The notes under the pieces were generated by a model, which worked only from the letters and a program-made list of their open reading frames with translations, ran no database searches and was not told the origin of the DNA. Of a stretch of DNA of 64,000 nt, positions 61,604 through 64,000 are shown piece after piece; within the stretch, counting starts at the first letter, position 1; the number at the start of each line of letters is the position of its first letter. The stretch is from Streptomyces sp. NBC_01255 (GTDB lineage: Bacteria > Actinomycetota > Actinomycetes > Streptomycetales > Streptomycetaceae), in NCBI RefSeq assembly GCF_036226445.1, contig NZ_CP108474.1:6014001-6078000 (forward strand). The letters run 5' to 3'. A program made the position numbers and the translations under genes.

Positions 61604-62179
61604 GTGGGAGTCAGCCTCAGCAAGGGCGGCAACGTCTCGCTGACCAAGGAGGCCCCTGGCCTCACCGCCGTGACCGTCGGTCTGGGCTGGGACGTCCGGA
61701 CCACCACCGGTACGGACTTCGACCTCGACGCCAGCGCCATCCTGGTGAGCGAAGAGGGCAAGGTCCGCAACGACCAGGACTTCGTCTTCTTCAACAACCT
61801 CAAGAGCGCCGACGGCTCGGTCGAGCACACCGGTGACAACCTCACCGGCGAGGGCGAGGGCGACGACGAGCAGGTCAAGGTCAGCCTGGCGACCGTGCCG
61901 GCCGACGTGACCAAGATCGTCTTCCCGGTCTCGATCTACGACGCCGAGAACCGCCAGCAGTCCTTCGGCCAGGTGCGCAACGCGTTCATCCGCGTCGTGA
62001 ACCAGGCCGGCGGCGCCGAGATCGCCCGCTACGACCTCTCCGAGGACGCCTCGACCGAGACCGCCATGGTCTTCGGCGAGCTGTACCGCCACGGCGCGGA
62101 GTGGAAGTTCCGCGCCGTCGGTCAGGGGTATGCCTCGGGTCTGCGCGGTATCGCGGCGGACTTCGGCGTCAACGTCTGA
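61604..62179 (+). CDS. TerD-family protein (copy 1)
   Basis: 191 residues. [30 protein letters not shown], the calcium-binding loop [11 protein letters not shown], and the end [16 protein letters not shown] are TerD/CABP features. The family takes part in tellurite/stress resistance and calcium-dependent signalling. GTG 61604 has GGAGGG upstream. TAGGAT at 61533-61538 may be its -10 box. Tandem with a second TerD. Confidence 0.92.
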   Translation: MGVSLSKGGNVSLTKEAPGLTAVTVGLGWDVRTTTGTDFDLDASAILVSEEGKVRNDQDFVFFNNLKSADGSVEHTGDNLTGEGEGDDEQVKVSLATVPADVTKIVFPVSIYDAENRQQSFGQVRNAFIRVVNQAGGAEIARYDLSEDASTETAMVFGELYRHGAEWKFRAVGQGYASGLRGIAADFGVNV

Positions 62180-62195
62180 GCCGAACCGTTCCAAC

Positions 62196-62230
62196 CGTCC
62201 GGCGCCGCACCTTCCGTGCGGCGCCGGACG
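62196..62230. terminator. Hairpin between the two terD genes
   Basis: 15-bp perfect stem (62196-62210 with 62216-62230) and a CTTCC loop, lying 16 nt after the first stop and 32 nt before the second start; it may attenuate read-through. Confidence 0.7.
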
Positions 62231-62262
62231 TGCCTCATCACCACCGGGGAGGAATCACAACC

Positions 62263-62838
62263 ATGGGTGTCACACTCGCCAAGGGGGGCAACGTCTCCCT
62301 CACCAAGGCCGCTCCCAACCTCACCAAGGTCCTCGTCGGGCTCGGCTGGGACGCGCGTTCCACCACCGGAGCCCCCTTCGATCTCGACGCCAGCGCCCTG
62401 CTGTGCCAGGCCGGCCGCGTGCTGGGGGACGAGTACTTCGTCTTCTACAACCAGCTCCGCAGCCCCGAAGGCTCCGTCGAACACACCGGCGACAACCTCA
62501 CGGGCGAGGGTGACGGGGACGACGAGTCCCTCATCGTGGACCTCACCCAGGTCCCCACCCACTGCGACAAGATCGTCTTCCCGGTCTCGATCCATGACGC
62601 CGACAACCGCGGGCAGAGCTTCGGTCAGGTCGGCAACGCCTTCATCCGCGTCGTGAACCAGCTCGACGGTCAGGAACTCGCCCGCTACGACCTCTCCGAG
62701 GACGCGTCGAGCGAGACCGCGATGATCTTCGGCGAGCTGTACCGCTACAACGGCGAATGGAAGTTCAGAGCGGTCGGTCAGGGGTACGCGTCCGGGCTCC
62801 GGGGCATCGCTCTAGACTTCGGGGTCAACGTTTCGTAA
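62263..62838 (+). CDS. TerD-family protein (copy 2)
   Basis: 191 residues, a close paralogue of the preceding gene (same length, same calcium loops DLDASALL and [16 protein letters not shown]). ATG 62263 has GGAGGAA upstream. It probably works with the TerC-like protein after it, as part of a stress-response module. Confidence 0.92.
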   Translation: MGVTLAKGGNVSLTKAAPNLTKVLVGLGWDARSTTGAPFDLDASALLCQAGRVLGDEYFVFYNQLRSPEGSVEHTGDNLTGEGDGDDESLIVDLTQVPTHCDKIVFPVSIHDADNRGQSFGQVGNAFIRVVNQLDGQELARYDLSEDASSETAMIFGELYRYNGEWKFRAVGQGYASGLRGIALDFGVNVS

Positions 62839-62867
62839 AGCCATGTAATTTCACGATGGGGTAGACA

Positions 62868-64000
62868 GTGGTTCTGAAAACCTTCGGCTGGTCGTTCGCG
62901 ATCACTGCGCTCGGTCTGGTCGCAGCGGTGCTCTACGGGGGGTGGGAGGCATTCGGGATCGTCGCGATCCTCTGCGTCCTGGAGATCTCGCTGTCCTTCG
63001 ACAACGCGGTGGTCAACGCCGGAATCCTGAAGAAGATGAATGCCTTCTGGCAGAAGATCTTCCTCACCATCGGTGTGCTCATCGCCGTGTTCGGCATGCG
63101 ACTGGTCTTCCCCGTCGTGATCGTCGCGATCAGCGCCAAGATCGGCCCCATCGAGGCCGTCGATCTCGCTCTCAACGACGCCGAGCGCTACGAGCAGCTC
63201 GTGACCGACGCGCACCCGTCGATCGCGGCCTTCGGCGGCATGTTCCTGCTGATGATCTTCCTCGACTTCATCTTCGAGGACCGTGACATCAAGTGGCTCG
63301 GCTGGCTGGAGCGCCCGCTGGCCAAGCTCGGCAAGATCGACATGCTGTCGGTCTGCATCGCCCTCATCGTCCTGGCGATCAGCGCCATGACCTTCGCGAC
63401 CCAGGCCCACCAGCACGGCGGTACGCACATCGACGCGGCGTCGACCGTCCTGCTCTCGGGCGTCTTCGGTCTCATCACGTACCTCGTCGTCGGCGGTCTC
63501 TCCAGCTACTTCGAGAACAAGCTGGAGGAGGAAGAGGAGCGCGAGCACGAGGCCGAGGAAGAGGCCAAGCGCAGCGGCAAGAAGGTCTCCGCGGTCCAGC
63601 TGGCCGGCAAGGCCGCCTTCTTCATGTTCCTCTACCTGGAGGTCCTCGACGCCTCCTTCTCGTTCGACGGTGTCATCGGCGCCTTCGCCATCACCAACGA
63701 CATCGTCCTGATGGCGCTCGGCCTCGGCGTCGGTGCCATGTACGTCCGTTCGCTGACGGTCTACCTGGTCCGTCAGGGCACCCTCGACGACTACGTCTAC
63801 CTGGAGCACGGCGCCCACTACGCGATCGGCGCCCTGGCCGCGATCCTCATGGTCTCCATCCGCTACGAGATCCCCGAGATCGTCACCGGCGGCATCGGTG
63901 TCGCCCTCATCGCCTGGTCCTTCTGGTCCTCCGTCCGGCGCAACAAGGCCCTCGCGGCGGCCGAGGGCGGCTCGGGCGGCGCGGGCGACAAGACAGAGGT
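62868..64000 (+). CDS. TerC/DUF475 membrane protein, 3' truncated by the window
   Basis: About 377 residues are in the window; no stop is seen. GTG 62868 gives MVLKTFGWSFAITALGLVAAV. Multiple membrane helices carry conserved acidic motifs (LEISLSFDNAVVNA and LEVLDASFSFDGVIGA). It resembles TerC proteins, which may transport metals and partner TerD. A charged Glu-rich loop (LEEEEEREHEAEEE) lies mid-protein. Confidence 0.85.
   Translation, partial: MVLKTFGWSFAITALGLVAAVLYGGWEAFGIVAILCVLEISLSFDNAVVNAGILKKMNAFWQKIFLTIGVLIAVFGMRLVFPVVIVAISAKIGPIEAVDLALNDAERYEQLVTDAHPSIAAFGGMFLLMIFLDFIFEDRDIKWLGWLERPLAKLGKIDMLSVCIALIVLAISAMTFATQAHQHGGTHIDAASTVLLSGVFGLITYLVVGGLSSYFENKLEEEEEREHEAEEEAKRSGKKVSAVQLAGKAAFFMFLYLEVLDASFSFDGVIGAFAITNDIVLMALGLGVGAMYVRSLTVYLVRQGTLDDYVYLEHGAHYAIGALAAILMVSIRYEIPEIVTGGIGVALIAWSFWSSVRRNKALAAAEGGSGGAGDKTE

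Overview
The window is chromosomal DNA of a Streptomyces-type actinomycete. It has very high G+C with strong third-position bias and frequent GTG (some TTG) starts. Several genes look leaderless, with a TANNNT -10 box 6-7 nt before the start codon. Marker families include a fabD-fabH-acpP-fabF operon with its PucR-type regulator FasR, an Mbl/MreB-type actin, homodimeric pyruvate dehydrogenase E1 (AceE), DUF3052 and DUF3145 proteins, and tandem TerD genes followed by a TerC-like gene. From memory the same conserved genes lie in the SCO2366-SCO2451 part of the S. coelicolor chromosome; this was not checked by alignment.

Layout. 1-8.7 kb: the 3' part of an AfsR/SARP-like regulator, a GNAT enzyme overlapping an MFS exporter, and a large secreted subtilase. 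8.7-14.3 kb (minus strand): malonyl-CoA synthetase MatB, a NarK-like transporter translationally coupled to a GAF sensor-kinase-like protein whose ATPase domain is degenerate, and Mbl. 14.3-20.9 kb: a gene-free stretch with a hairpin and 22-bp tandem repeats, a zinc-ribbon membrane protein with a Gly-Ser stalk, a MarR/reductase/Ohr stress locus, an EI24 membrane protein, a pectate lyase, and a TnpB-only IS element whose nuclease gene has an internal deletion. 21-30.3 kb: nitrilase-family hydrolase, a LysR/dehydrogenase pair, a tRNA-like sequence with oversized arms, a TetR/GH3 beta-glucosidase pair, an SGNH lipoprotein, DUF3145, and a membrane-anchored PQQ-like propeller.

30.4-37.3 kb: the type II fatty acid synthase operon (fabD, fabH, acpP, fabF) downstream of fasR, then pirin and an L,D-transpeptidase. 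37.5-43.4 kb: cell-envelope genes (FemX-like transferase overlapping murJ), then an OmpR-type response regulator, sensor kinase and lipoprotein joined by 4-nt overlaps. 43.4-46.3 kb: serine hydrolase, a MerR/aldo-keto reductase pair with a textbook 19-bp-spacer promoter, and an orphan SUKH-3 immunity protein. 46.3-53.2 kb (minus strand): a membrane acyltransferase and DUF1023 hydrolase operon, a DesK/NarL-type two-component pair, a DUF4429-SHOCT protein, and a second DUF1023 hydrolase. An ATACCGGGGTAT-like motif lies upstream of both the two-component operon and the hydrolase operon, which suggests a small regulon.

53.3-64 kb: a TetR/DHA2-MFS drug-efflux pair with the operator inside the promoter, a small secreted I36-type inhibitor convergent with a potassium channel, AceE, DUF3052, an AhpE-type peroxiredoxin, two TerD proteins, and the beginning of a TerC/DUF475 membrane protein cut by the window end. 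Most of the window is ordinary core chromosome. The accessory or unusual parts are the decayed IS, the tRNA-like sequence, several short tandem repeats between genes, and the two-component/hydrolase locus.
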